This document shows positions 54,516-63,760 of a DNA stretch of 64,000 nucleotides, in pieces (the first letter of the stretch is position 1; each line of letters opens with the position of its first letter). Source of the stretch: Pseudomonadota bacterium. GTDB taxonomy: Bacteria; Desulfobacterota; Desulfobulbia; Desulfobulbales; Desulfocapsaceae. The DNA lies in contig JAHIUA010000024.1 in the NCBI GenBank assembly GCA_018817385.1, forward strand, positions 83,737-147,736, in the 5' to 3' direction. The notes below the pieces were generated by a model that had not been told where the DNA came from, did no database searches, and worked only from the letters and a program-made list of their open reading frames with translations. Made by a program: the position numbers and the translations under genes.

Positions 54516-55669
54516 TTAACTGTTGAGTTGTTTTGCTAGGTTGTAAAATTTGTTAACTGCATTTTTATTGGCCAAATAATTTGAGTAGTAGATATTACCT
54601 TTTTTTCCTAACTCTTGTCTTTTTTCCTTATTTTTAAGTAGTAGAATTGCTTTAGCAAGCTCTCTCGGGCTTGCAGGAGACACGCTGTAGTAATACTCCT
54701 CTAGGCGTGGTAAGGAAGGGTCTTCGAAATTAGAACTTATGACAGGTATACCTGTTGCCATTGCATTGTAGTTTTTGAAGGGCCAGACTCGGCCTCTTTT
54801 GTCGCTGCGTCCGAAAATACCCAAACAAATATCAGCACTATTATATTCTTTAGCCAAGTCCCCGATGCTTAGCCATTCCTTTATCCAGGTAATATCAAGA
54901 TTGTATGTTGTAATATATTCAGCTATACAATTTGCTTCTTGGCCATCACCAATAAGATAAAATTTCAAAGTAGAGTCTTTTTTTAACAAATGAGCAGCTT
55001 TAACAATGATGTCAACGCCTTGTAGGGGGATAAATCCGCCAGCAAACAATATTTTTAATGGTTTGGTGTTTTTTGATTCTTTTGAACAATGAAATAGGTT
55101 CTGATCGATACACAGGGGCAATTGTCTGAATTTTATTTTATTTATTTTGAATAGTTCGCTATAAAAAGAACCATTAGTGTCCGTATCAACAATTATAATA
55201 TCAGCCCTATCAAAACATCGTTTTTCAATGTACCAAAGTATTTTTGAGAAAAAGTTTTTCTTCGATAGCATTTTCCTGTCATTTACGACAGTGTCATATA
55301 TTGAAATTAGCCCATCAGCAACAATTTTTGGTTGTTTAACTATTCTTGGGAAAAATGAAAAAAAAAGAGAGGGAGTAATGATAAATATGGGATATAAATA
55401 ATATCAACATCTGAACTCTTAGTTTTTGAAATAATGAAGCTTGCTTTAATTCCATTGATAAGTCTTCTTAGAATTAAGAATAAAATTGATTTGTAAAAAC
55501 TTTTATTTAGATAACATTTTTGGTCTAATAGGCTTTCTCCATATTCTAATACGATATTGAACCGAGGGTCTTTATGTAAAGATAACAAAAGGTGTTTAGT
55601 ATTTGAATAGTCATCAGATAGCGAATAGTCACCTATAATTGCCAAATTTATAGTTTTCATGCGAACCAT
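54516..55669 (-). pseudogene. GT4-type glycosyltransferase split by a frameshift
   Basis: Two frames on the minus strand, 55340-55669 (N-terminal part, 'AIIGDYSLSDDYSNTKHLL') and 54516-55271 (C-terminal part, 'KILFAGGFIPLQGVDIIVKAAHLL', 'AMATGIPVISS'), make one GT-B enzyme of about 384 residues. The break is a run of nine T on the coding strand (A9 at 55358-55366). Reading with ten T restores 'FFFSFFPRIVKQPKIVADGLI' and continues smoothly. It is therefore either switched off by slippage, a phase-variable gene, or a sequencing error at a homopolymer. Confidence 0.8.
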
Positions 55670-55670
55670 T

Positions 55671-56609
55671 TTATTTATTTTTGTTGGAATACCATTTAAC
55701 CAATAACATGGAAAAATAGAATGTTACTTCAGAAATAATTATTAAAAACCTTGGAATAATAGCAAGGGTTAATGCCATATCCTGGCCAACATCGCCTTGG
55801 ATACCTGCAAATAAAATAGCTTCTCTTACTCCTAATCCTGCTGGTGTAAAGATAGCAATGAGTCCAGAAAATGTTGCAATCATAATTAAGGCTGTAAACT
55901 CGAAAAAATGGATTGAGAAAGCAGGGATGTAGGCCTTTATGCCAATCCAATATCCTAGTGAGAAAATCAGTAGGGAAATGTAATGGAGAAAGTTAATCTT
56001 AATAAGATAACGAAAATTAAGATTATGGAAATTCAACCTGCTGCCTAACCAAGGAATAAATTTTAGAAATAATCGGTAGGTATATGGAGAACAAAAACAA
56101 AAAAACAAAACCATTGCCAAGAAAAGCGAAACAAATCGAGGAATAGTCGAAAAAAAATTATTCCAAGATAAGTAGCTTCCTCTTTGTAGAAATAATACTG
56201 CTAAAATAAGACAAGCAGAGAGACTAATTATTTGTTCAATAAAAATACTCAGGGCAACTTGGATGGGCTTTCCTTGATAAGTCGTCAACCCAACAGTGCG
56301 ACTTCCAATTTGCCATATGCCTCCAGGTAGATATTTTGCAATAGTGGAAGCACCGAGAACTACTCCTGCCTGCCAGAAAGGCAAATCAAGGCCTAGACCA
56401 CGCAGAACATAAAACCAAGCATAACAGACCAAAAGGATATGAAGGTAAAATATAGATATACAGATTAAAAGATGTACCCAGTTGACCATGAAGAAGTAGT
56501 CATAAACATGGGAAAAATGAAGATTTGAATAGAAAATAAGCCAAATTAAAAGACCTATGACGAAGAAATGGGCAAAGATTTTTTTAAAATATCTAAAACT
56601 TTGATCCAT
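55671..56609 (-). CDS. Flippase-like / lysylphosphatidylglycerol synthase-like membrane protein
   Basis: 312 residues with about eight membrane helices. Family blocks of the LPG_synthase_TM/UPF0104 group are visible: 'VVLGASTIAKYLPGGIWQIGSRTVGL', 'SIFIEQIISLSACLILAVLF' and 'FSGLIAIFTPAGLGVREAILFAG'. These proteins are integral membrane and frequently found in glycan clusters, with a proposed lipid-linked sugar flippase role that remains inference. It abuts the split glycosyltransferase and overlaps the methyltransferase by 17 bp, so it is in an operon. Confidence 0.78.
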   Translation of the reverse strand: MDQSFRYFKKIFAHFFVIGLLIWLIFYSNLHFSHVYDYFFMVNWVHLLICISIFYLHILLVCYAWFYVLRGLGLDLPFWQAGVVLGASTIAKYLPGGIWQIGSRTVGLTTYQGKPIQVALSIFIEQIISLSACLILAVLFLQRGSYLSWNNFFSTIPRFVSLFLAMVLFFCFCSPYTYRLFLKFIPWLGSRLNFHNLNFRYLIKINFLHYISLLIFSLGYWIGIKAYIPAFSIHFFEFTALIMIATFSGLIAIFTPAGLGVREAILFAGIQGDVGQDMALTLAIIPRFLIIISEVTFYFSMLLVKWYSNKNK

Positions 56610-57285
56610 TCGAAAACTCTTTAAGGGGAGATAATCTGCTTAGATGTAGGTATTGAAATGTGAAAATGGATCGGAAGGGCCAGAAATCAAGCAATATACC
56701 AGGAATATTAGTCCAAGACCATGGTTCTATTACCCTCACATTTCGTTTTTCTTTTTCGATCTGTAAGCCAGCCTGATTATGTAAGTCATAGATATCTTTT
56801 TTTGTAAAAAAGCGAAGATGAGTTTTGTCGAACAAACCTCTTTCATTTCTCGGCCATCTTCCTGTCACATAGAGATAATAAAAAGTAGACCAGTGCCTTA
56901 TATTAGGAATACATGTAATAACGACTCCGTTGTCAGTTAATTTACTTGTAGCCGCTTTTAGCACATCTAATGGATTGATGAGGTGTTCAAGAACATCTGC
57001 AAATACTATAACGTCGAGAGATTTATCTTCAACTTGTTGCCATAATGATAAATTATTCAAATCAGCAATAATCACTTTATCCAAATATTTCCTGGCGTGA
57101 CACGCTAACTCCTTATTAGTATCAATTCCGTAACAAAATACTTTATGTTTAATTATTTTTTTTATATTTTGTCCTAATAAACCAGCACCACAGCCAACAT
57201 CCAATATGGTCTTTGCATTTTTAGGTATCAGCTTAACAATATCAGGCCGGTTACCCATGTATCCACGTCTAAAAAATTTATTCAA
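56593..57285 (-). CDS. SAM-dependent methyltransferase
   Basis: 230 residues from a TTG; an in-frame ATG at 57258 is an alternative start. A class I Rossmann methyltransferase: motif I 'ILDVGCGAGLLGQNI' near 30, motif II 'CYGIDTNKELACHARKYLDKVIIADLNN', motif IV 'DVIVFADVLEHLINPLDVLKAA' and 'GVVITCIPNIRHWSTFYYLY'. The target may be a glycan or lipid, given the neighbours. It overlaps the flippase-like gene and is AT-rich like the rest of the cassette. Confidence 0.82.
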   Translation of the reverse strand: MNKFFRRGYMGNRPDIVKLIPKNAKTILDVGCGAGLLGQNIKKIIKHKVFCYGIDTNKELACHARKYLDKVIIADLNNLSLWQQVEDKSLDVIVFADVLEHLINPLDVLKAATSKLTDNGVVITCIPNIRHWSTFYYLYVTGRWPRNERGLFDKTHLRFFTKKDIYDLHNQAGLQIEKEKRNVRVIEPWSWTNIPGILLDFWPFRSIFTFQYLHLSRLSPLKEFSNGSKF

Positions 57286-57344
57286 TTATCTACTCAAAAT
57301 TTATGGAAAAACTATGTTTGACTCTATGAAATGGTAATACCATT

Positions 57345-58784
57345 TTAAGAGAGTTTGCTCTTTAAGAGTACCATTCCTCCCTGTATATATTTTCGCATGT
57401 CATCAACTGAACGTACGGACTTGATAAAACGCCATATAACGGCAGGTCTCAAATAGAATTTACGCATAGCCATTTTCTGTAAGTTTCTAAGTTCTTCAAT
57501 CGTACGTCCTTCACTTATGTATGGAATTTTATACTCTCCCTGCCATCCGGACCAGGTGTTATAGTTATTCCAGTCAAAATTTAGTATTTTTCCGGAAGTT
57601 TTTAGTTCATTGAACATTTTAGTGCCAGGATAGGGAGTTGTGATCGTGAATTGAGCCCAGAGAGGATCAATTTTTTTTGCAAAATTTATTGTGGCAAGGC
57701 TTTCAGCTATGGTTTCTGTGGGTAAGCCTAACATGAAAAATCCACGAATGGTGATACCAGCTTTTTTGGTAAGTTTAAAGACTTCTTCGATTTGCTCCAA
57801 CTTGGTGCCTTTATTGATTTCATCAAGCAGGCGCTGGTTTCCAGTCTCTACGCCATAACTTATTTGCCAGCACCCTGCTTTTTTCATTAGCTCAAGGGAG
57901 TCTTTATCGACAGTATCGACACGGCTTTCACAGGTCCATTTTATCTTTTTATTGTAATTACCGTCGATTAAAGCATGACACAGTTGAGTAAGAAATTTCT
58001 TGTTGGCAGTTAATGTGTCTGCTTCAATATTGAGTTGTTTGATATCGAATTGTTCAATAAGGAGGTCAATTTCAGAAATGATTCTTTCAATGGAATGCAA
58101 TCGTAGTGTTCTTCCAAAAATACGAGAACAATATGTACAAGAAAATGGGCAACCCCGGGCCACAATTATAGTTGGACAGTAGGAGTCTCCAGTGACGCGA
58201 GAGGCTGTGAGATGGTATTTGTCCATGGGCAGGAGATGCCTTGCTGGAGGGGAAATTGTGTCCAGATTTTTAATATAAGGGCGTGCTTCATTTGTTTTGA
58301 TTTGCTTCCCATCTCTGTAACATATCCCCAAAATATGAGCTAAACCAGATTGTTCAGTGGCTTGTGCAATGTCAACCATAGTCTCTTCACCTTCACCGAT
58401 GCACACTATATCAGCACTGGTAATTTCCTCCAAAACCTGCTCCTTTAAAGCTGTGCAATGAGGCCCGCCCAAGACTATGGTCGATGTTGGTATTGTTTTT
58501 TTAATTGCATCCGAGAGTTTCTGAACCGCTCCAAACATTGGAGTTAATAGGGTGATGCCTATAATAGCAGAATTCTTTTTGTCAGCCAATAATGTAACTA
58601 CTTGATCAATAGAGAACCCTTCTGCCTGTGCATCGATGATTGTTGCTGGAATGTGATTCTTTTCGAGCATTCCGGCAATATAGGCGAGTCCTAATGGTTC
58701 TGTTACGGCTCCAAATTGGGCCATGGCTTTTCCGTACCTTTCTTCAAGGCTTAAAGGAGGATTGACAAGAATTATGTTATTCAT
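57345..58784 (-). CDS. B12-binding radical SAM protein
   Basis: About 479 residues using the ATG at 58784; a TTG at 58820 is less likely. The N-terminal cobalamin-binding domain ('NNIILVNPPLSLEERYG', 'GLAYIAGMLEKNHIPATIIDAQ', 'IIGITLLTPMFG', 'IVLGGPHCTALKEQVLEE') is followed by the radical SAM barrel with cluster motif 'CPFSCTYC' near 210. Such B12-radical SAM enzymes perform methylations and rearrangements in lipid, hopanoid, glycan and natural product pathways. In an AT-rich glycan cassette, the substrate is probably a lipid-linked sugar or lipid, which is inference. Confidence 0.85.
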   Translation of the reverse strand: MNNIILVNPPLSLEERYGKAMAQFGAVTEPLGLAYIAGMLEKNHIPATIIDAQAEGFSIDQVVTLLADKKNSAIIGITLLTPMFGAVQKLSDAIKKTIPTSTIVLGGPHCTALKEQVLEEITSADIVCIGEGEETMVDIAQATEQSGLAHILGICYRDGKQIKTNEARPYIKNLDTISPPARHLLPMDKYHLTASRVTGDSYCPTIIVARGCPFSCTYCSRIFGRTLRLHSIERIISEIDLLIEQFDIKQLNIEADTLTANKKFLTQLCHALIDGNYNKKIKWTCESRVDTVDKDSLELMKKAGCWQISYGVETGNQRLLDEINKGTKLEQIEEVFKLTKKAGITIRGFFMLGLPTETIAESLATINFAKKIDPLWAQFTITTPYPGTKMFNELKTSGKILNFDWNNYNTWSGWQGEYKIPYISEGRTIEELRNLQKMAMRKFYLRPAVIWRFIKSVRSVDDMRKYIQGGMVLLKSKLS

Positions 58785-59553
58785 AGGTGTAGTTAATGTT
58801 GTGGTCGTGATGTTTCTCAAATAGGCATTAGTGATGCTATTTAGAGTATATCTGTTTTATTGGAGATTTAGATGAGGTCCTATTCTCTGTATCTATTAGA
58901 AATGTAGTGTATAAACCATCTTTTTGGTAGTCTTTTCGGCAACCAGGGCACGCAACTAATATATTGAGAGGTATATTGATTACAATATAGTTATGAACCC
59001 AATAAAAATAATTGGCCTTAATTAAACCTCGGCCTATGCTCGAGTGACCCTAGAAGTTCGACTTTTACGGTGTGAAATTTTTCCCCCACAATTTGGTAGT
59101 GATCAAAGAGAATCCGCCCAATTACGTCGATAGGGGACAGTTGTTGTTGGAAGTGGTCTTAGCTTTTTTAATTGTGAGGCTTTTCGTGTAAATGAAAAAA
59201 GCTTTTGTTACTGCAAACTAACTCGAAAGATATCTTCACCTCAACACATTCACATTATAAAATAACCCAGATCCCCTCGGGGGGGGGGGCTTCATCAAAC
59301 CACGTTCTATGGGCGTGGTAGGTGATTTAACTTACTAGGGTGGTAGAAAAAGAGCCATTTGAACAGCGGGCCATCCCGCCTGTTTGAGACTATACCATTT
59401 TTCGAGCAACCCCGGCAACGACTACCAATCAGAAGTAGAAAAAGCTCTATTTCCTTTTTTTTTACACATGTCTTTTTATATCTGTTTTTCTCATAAGAAC
59501 GGTTAAGATGAGCATATGTAATTTCTGGGGAAGATCATGAGCAAAATTTAGTT
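58785..59553. other. Long AT-rich gap with G-run and hairpins
   Basis: About 770 bp with no credible gene. A run of eleven G (59279-59289), a CCACG/CGTGG hairpin (59299-59319) and an AACAG-CGGG/CCCG-CCTGTT hairpin (about 59358-59382) are visible. The hairpins resemble the ends of IS200/IS605-type elements, but no transposase is present. Confidence 0.45.
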
Positions 59554-61734
59554 TTAGTTAGATACTTTGATACTCAAAGGAGAAACTTCGTTAAAGGGAA
59601 GAGTTTGCTTGGGTTCCTGTTCTTGATCGGTACAGTTATTAATTGTTTCTTTTTGTTTTTGTAGGTCATTTTCAATAAGATCGATGGCAGCTAAGTATCC
59701 TTTTCTAATATACGGTTCAATATGATGGATGTCAGGATAAATGACTCCTGCTAAGTTGTTTTCTTTCACCTCTTGGATCCATTCGCATAGGGATCTCTGC
59801 TGGGTGAACAGGATCTGACCAATCTGCTCTGCTGTTTTTTCCTGTTGAGTTTCTTGTTGCAGAATGGCTTTATAAAGAAGATAGACTGGATCGTTTTGGT
59901 TAGCTGGTAGTTGGTAAAAAAGCTGTTTTGCTCTATGAATATCATATTGATCTAGGGCGATAGCGATGAGGTTCAGTGACAGTATCCGTATGTTCTCTAT
60001 AGCAATACCGGCCTCAAGTGTTACTTGTGCTTCGTCATACTGTCCTTTCTTGTGATAAAGACGGGCAAGCATATTATACAGTCTGGCATCCTCGAATCCG
60101 AGTTGGAGAGCGCTGACGTAGCATTTTTCTGCACAGTTTAAATCTCCTTTAAGGTAGCAAAGATAGCCGAGGTTGGCATAGGATTGCTTTTCATATGGGG
60201 AGTATTTGATACTTTTATCATAGAGCAGTATTGCTTTGTCTTTGTTGCCAAGCTTAAAATGTAACCCGGCTGCATTATAATAAAGCAGCCCAATGTGATT
60301 GGCTGGATAACGATCAGGGAATTTCTTAACGAGTTTCTCTGCCAGTTTTAACTGCTCTTTTGCTTTGTCGTATTCTGGGATTTTCATGAGTTCAACAGCC
60401 ATAGAGATCTTGGGCCGTATATTTTCCGGTGCTTTTGCGATGGCATCTTCAAGCAGGGATTGTTCGTTGCGCCAGTCTTCATTACGTAACCAAGTGGTTG
60501 CGCCCTCACCAATTAACAGAAAAAGTATGGCAAGTGTCACTAAGATTTGCATGAATCGTCGTTTGTGTATGATATAGAATGCTCTCCCTTGTAGAATCAG
60601 ACAGGATAAGGCCAGAAAAAGAAACATGGAAGGGAGATAGTTTCGGTGTTCAAAGTACAGTTCCAATGCGATAAAGCTTGATTCGACCAGATGGTTGATG
60701 AAAAAAAAGAGGATAGCAAAACTGAGCAGTTTGTAGCGCGTCTTTGCCCATAGAGAAAAAAATAGAAGTAATGTCAGCAGTAACATTGAGAATCCGGTGG
60801 TAACAGGGGAAAAGAGACCTGTGGATGCAATGATATCGGATTCATGGGTCAAGTAAGTATTGACCGGCAGTAGTAAGAGTCTCAGGTACTGAACGATTAT
60901 TCTAGGTTCGGTCAGTAAGCGTTCTTCCATCGTAAAGGTGCGGTAGGAGTATGGTGAACGAAAATAGTCGAGGAGTTCTCCTTGTTGCATTGTCAGCAGG
61001 GTCAGGAGTGAAACGCCAATAAAGAGGAGGCATAAGAAAAGGGTAAATAGTTTTCTTTTTCTGGTTAAAGGAAAGAATACGAGTTCAAAGCAGAGGATGG
61101 CCAGGGGGAGGAGTACTGCATTTTCTTTTGAAAAAATACCAAGCAGCCACGAAATAAGTGCGAGAATTGTAAAGAGAAGGCGTAAGCTTGTTTGACGGCT
61201 GAACCGGAAGCGACAATAACAGTAAAAACCTACAATATAGAACATTGCGGCCATTGAGGCCATCCGTTGGACAATGTAGGTCACGGCCTGCACCTGAATA
61301 GGATGAATGGCCCAGAGTGTTGCTGCAAGTAAAGCTGTATCCAAAGCATCTGGCAAGGCTTTGTTTTGCAAGCGAATGTCAGGAATGTTGAGCAGGAGTT
61401 GGCAAAAGAGGAGATAGAGAAAGCATGCGGTGATACAATGTATTGCTATATTTGTAAGGTGATAACTAAAGGTGTTGAGGCCGGAGAAATAATAATTTAG
61501 GGCAAGTGTAAGTCGTGGAATCGGTCTGGAAAGTTTTTGCTCCCCTGGCCCGACACTTTGCCATGTTTTCTGTATGTTCTCCCATGTGATCTCTTTGAGA
61601 TGACAGTTTGTGTTCGTGATAATATTTGGGTAATCATCAAAATGAAAGGAAGATTGCAATGAATTTGAATAGCACAGGAAGATTATTGTTCCAAGCAAAA
61701 GACAGTGGACAATAGTACGGTAAGTTGTCGGCAT
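59554..61734 (-). CDS. TMTC-like TPR membrane glycosyltransferase-like protein
   Basis: 726 residues. An N-terminal multi-span membrane part (about 10 helices) carries the family's 'SSFHFDDYPNIITNTN' motif near 28 (the FDD acidic pair of GT-C O-mannosyltransferase-like enzymes) and 'SRPIPRLTLALNYYFSGLNTFSYHLTNIAIH'. The C-terminal part is TPR repeats ('SYANLGYLCYLKGDLNCAEKCYVSALQLG', 'RLYNMLARLYHKKGQYDEAQVTLEAGI'). Similar genes beside type IV pilins in deltaproteobacteria are thought to glycosylate pilin. It lies about 200 bp from the pilin genes. Confidence 0.8.
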   Translation of the reverse strand: MPTTYRTIVHCLLLGTIIFLCYSNSLQSSFHFDDYPNIITNTNCHLKEITWENIQKTWQSVGPGEQKLSRPIPRLTLALNYYFSGLNTFSYHLTNIAIHCITACFLYLLFCQLLLNIPDIRLQNKALPDALDTALLAATLWAIHPIQVQAVTYIVQRMASMAAMFYIVGFYCYCRFRFSRQTSLRLLFTILALISWLLGIFSKENAVLLPLAILCFELVFFPLTRKRKLFTLFLCLLFIGVSLLTLLTMQQGELLDYFRSPYSYRTFTMEERLLTEPRIIVQYLRLLLLPVNTYLTHESDIIASTGLFSPVTTGFSMLLLTLLLFFSLWAKTRYKLLSFAILFFFINHLVESSFIALELYFEHRNYLPSMFLFLALSCLILQGRAFYIIHKRRFMQILVTLAILFLLIGEGATTWLRNEDWRNEQSLLEDAIAKAPENIRPKISMAVELMKIPEYDKAKEQLKLAEKLVKKFPDRYPANHIGLLYYNAAGLHFKLGNKDKAILLYDKSIKYSPYEKQSYANLGYLCYLKGDLNCAEKCYVSALQLGFEDARLYNMLARLYHKKGQYDEAQVTLEAGIAIENIRILSLNLIAIALDQYDIHRAKQLFYQLPANQNDPVYLLYKAILQQETQQEKTAEQIGQILFTQQRSLCEWIQEVKENNLAGVIYPDIHHIEPYIRKGYLAAIDLIENDLQKQKETINNCTDQEQEPKQTLPFNEVSPLSIKVSN

Positions 61735-61933
61735 TAAGTATGATTTATGTTGTAATGTTTTGGTCGGCTGCCTGTTGTTAGCGAATTCTGTTTACTATCT
61801 GTTTTTACTTTGGTTTAATGTGATTTACGTTGATCTTAAGCCGAGGCGGGGGGAGTTTTACTTGTAAAGGATTACATAATATTGATAGGATCTAGGTAAT
61901 CATACCAGGTGGCTGCATAGTTCTAAGGTTGTA

Positions 61934-62392
61934 TTACCAGTTAAAACCGGTAGGGCCTTTTAGTCCATCTGACCGTAGCCAAGGGCTTAATGCGTCACCA
62001 GCAACATGTTCCCGCATGGGTATAGCGACTACTGTGAACGCTGTCTGAGGCTGAGTGATGGTGATTTGATAATCATAATTTATTTGATTTCCTAAGTTTG
62101 CTACTGCACCAATTCTACCTCGGTGATTGAAAGTACCAATGTTTCCAGCAGGATACAATATGTATGTGTAAACCCCTGCTGTCCCATAATTGCTGTTTTC
62201 CGCATAGAAGGTTTCTAGTGCTAAACCAATGGCAGGCAAGTTAGCCTTGGCCTCTGAACGGGCCGCTTTTTTCTGAATTCCGAGATAGGCAGGGACCGCT
62301 ATTGCCGCAAGGATTCCTATTATAGCAACGACGATCATTAATTCAATAAGAGTAAAACCGTCTTGATGTTTTCTTCTCTTTTGCCTGTTCAT
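61934..62392 (-). CDS. Type IV major-pilin-like protein, 152 aa
   Basis: A prepilin leader '[12 protein letters not shown]' is followed by '[28 protein letters not shown]', the canonical N-methylated helix with Glu at +5. The rest is a compact pilin head with '[28 protein letters not shown]' and a Trp-ended C-terminus. Processed by PilD, it would assemble into type IV pili in the envelope. It lies downstream of the other pilin; AGGGA precedes the ATG. Pilin class secure; major versus minor role uncertain. Confidence 0.9.
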   Translation of the reverse strand: MNRQKRRKHQDGFTLIELMIVVAIIGILAAIAVPAYLGIQKKAARSEAKANLPAIGLALETFYAENSNYGTAGVYTYILYPAGNIGTFNHRGRIGAVANLGNQINYDYQITITQPQTAFTVVAIPMREHVAGDALSPWLRSDGLKGPTGFNW

Positions 62393-62459
62393 AGAAAATC
62401 CCTTGGTTCAAGGTCTAAGTTATAGCAATTTAGCAAATTCTTACGGCATGAAAAAATAA

Positions 62460-62508
62460 ATCCATCCCACAAAGCTACCTGTTGCCAAAATGACTTTGTG
62501 GGATGGAT
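62460..62508 (-). terminator. Terminator after the sigma-54 pilin gene
   Basis: A perfect 15-bp stem ATCCATCCCACAAAG (62460-62474 with 62494-62508), with TTTATTTTTT following on the minus strand. It separates the two pilin genes. Confidence 0.88.
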
Positions 62509-62533
62509 AATGACGTTGAAATTTCAGATCAAT

Positions 62534-63046
62534 TTAGTCAACGGAAACAGAATCCTGAGTGAGTGTAACGCCAATTATATCAAGACCAGTCATGATAACT
62601 CCACGGCCTCCATTTACGGTGGATAGAGTAATCTGTCCTGTCCCTGCATTTGATGTGGTGGCGATAGTAAAAAGTGCTTTGTTTGCATTCCAGGGAGAAT
62701 TCATTGTACCACCACGTTTATTGTAGAAGGCGGCAATAAAGGCTGCAGGTTGGTCTGTTAGGGTGGAGGTAGGGACTTCATTTGAATCAACAATACCATC
62801 TCCATTGACGTCAACAACACCTGGTTCCTGGGTGAGGGAAGTCTGGATGAAGTTATGGAGTTCACTCTTGCTTGAGGAAACACCTTCCTCAATGGCTCTT
62901 CTCTTGGCTTTTTCCTGCATACCAAGAAAGTTGGGGATGGCAATCGCTGCCAGGATGCCGATAATGGCAACAACGATCATAAGCTCGATAAGGGTGAAGC
63001 CTTTTTCGTTACTTTTATTGCGGTAGGTCTTGAGTAGTTTGTTCAT
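62534..63046 (-). CDS. Type IV pilin with EF-hand-like loop
   Basis: About 170 residues from the ATG at 63046, preceded by GGAGG; the upstream GTG is part of the ribosome site. Leader 'KLLKTYRNKSNEKG' then '[28 protein letters not shown]'. The head contains 'DVNGDGIVDSNEV' near 100, a calcium-binding EF-hand-like loop with Asp/Asn/Asp/Asp/Glu at the ligand positions, unusual in a pilin. A sigma-54 promoter lies about 70 bp upstream, as expected for PilA-type major pilins. Confidence 0.92.
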   Translation of the reverse strand: MNKLLKTYRNKSNEKGFTLIELMIVVAIIGILAAIAIPNFLGMQEKAKRRAIEEGVSSSKSELHNFIQTSLTQEPGVVDVNGDGIVDSNEVPTSTLTDQPAAFIAAFYNKRGGTMNSPWNANKALFTIATTSNAGTGQITLSTVNGGRGVIMTGLDIIGVTLTQDSVSVD

Positions 63047-63116
63047 TTGTTCCTCCACTGGGGGTTAGGTTTGTCTTGCTAGTTTGGTTGCGAGATCTCA
63101 TGCTGTTTCTTATATT

Positions 63117-63131
63117 ACAAAAAGCGTGCCA
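63117..63131 (-). promoter_or_regulatory. Sigma-54 promoter of the pilin gene
   Basis: TGGCACG, four bases and TTGT on the minus strand, against the consensus TGGCACG-N4-TTGC. It sits about 70 bp before the pilin ATG, the usual arrangement for pilA genes controlled by RpoN/PilR. Confidence 0.8.
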
Positions 63132-63243
63132 CGAATGTCAAGGTCAGGGTGAGAAAAATAATGTCTGCTAATTACTTGAAATCGAATATGTTCCTCAAGC
63201 TCGTCTGAAACCCCATCTTTGTTCACGCTCCAGAGGCAAAACC

Positions 63244-63292
63244 AAAAAGGCGCGTCAGGTGACATTTATTGTCACCTGACGCGCCTTTTTTT
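63244..63292. terminator. Strong bidirectional terminator
   Basis: A perfect 21-bp stem (63244-63264 with 63270-63290) with A-run and T-run ends, between the PilY2-like gene and the pilin gene. Confidence 0.93.
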
Positions 63293-63317
63293 GTCAGCCA
63301 TGTCTCTGGCAGGTGTG

Positions 63318-63707
63318 TCAGTTCTTCCAGACCCCATTTTCCTGCTTTACTGTGGATGCCTTCTCCTGCACGTTTTTTTGTTTCACCACAGGGGCAGCGT
63401 CTTTGATCAGCCAGAGCGATTTGATCTCCATGGAGTTGGCGACCAGGAGCGCTCCCACCCGGTCCCTTTCTGAAAAACCGGCTAACGAGGTCCTGCCTTT
63501 AGGGTTGTGGTATGAGGTGGATGACCGCACTCGATAATTGAGGTCATTGATGACCAGTCGATTGTCACCTTTCAAGTCCAGGCTTCCTTGGATATCAAAT
63601 ACCTCAGGATAACCCGGGTAAAGGGGGACCAGTTCACCGGCAAGGGCGCTGCCGCTGACCAGCCAGGAAAGGAAAAAAACAGTGGCTAGTGCGTATAGTG
63701 TTTTCAT
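63318..63707 (-). CDS. Small exported protein, PilY2-like
   Basis: 129 residues with a signal peptide ('LYALATVFFLSWLVSGSALAGE'). A short beta-type domain 'FDIQGSLDLKGDNRLVINDLNYRVRS' and 'RVGALLVANSMEIKSLWLIK' resembles PilY2 and similar pilus accessory proteins; the tail is Lys/Gln-rich. It directly follows the PilY1-type gene with a 53-bp gap and ends at a strong terminator, which fits a PilY1-PilY2 pair. Family placement is tentative. Confidence 0.6.
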   Translation of the reverse strand: MKTLYALATVFFLSWLVSGSALAGELVPLYPGYPEVFDIQGSLDLKGDNRLVINDLNYRVRSSTSYHNPKGRTSLAGFSERDRVGALLVANSMEIKSLWLIKDAAPVVKQKNVQEKASTVKQENGVWKN

Positions 63708-63760
63708 TATTCTACTCCTTATCTTCTGTACGATTATGCAGGGAAACGACAGACCTCTTG

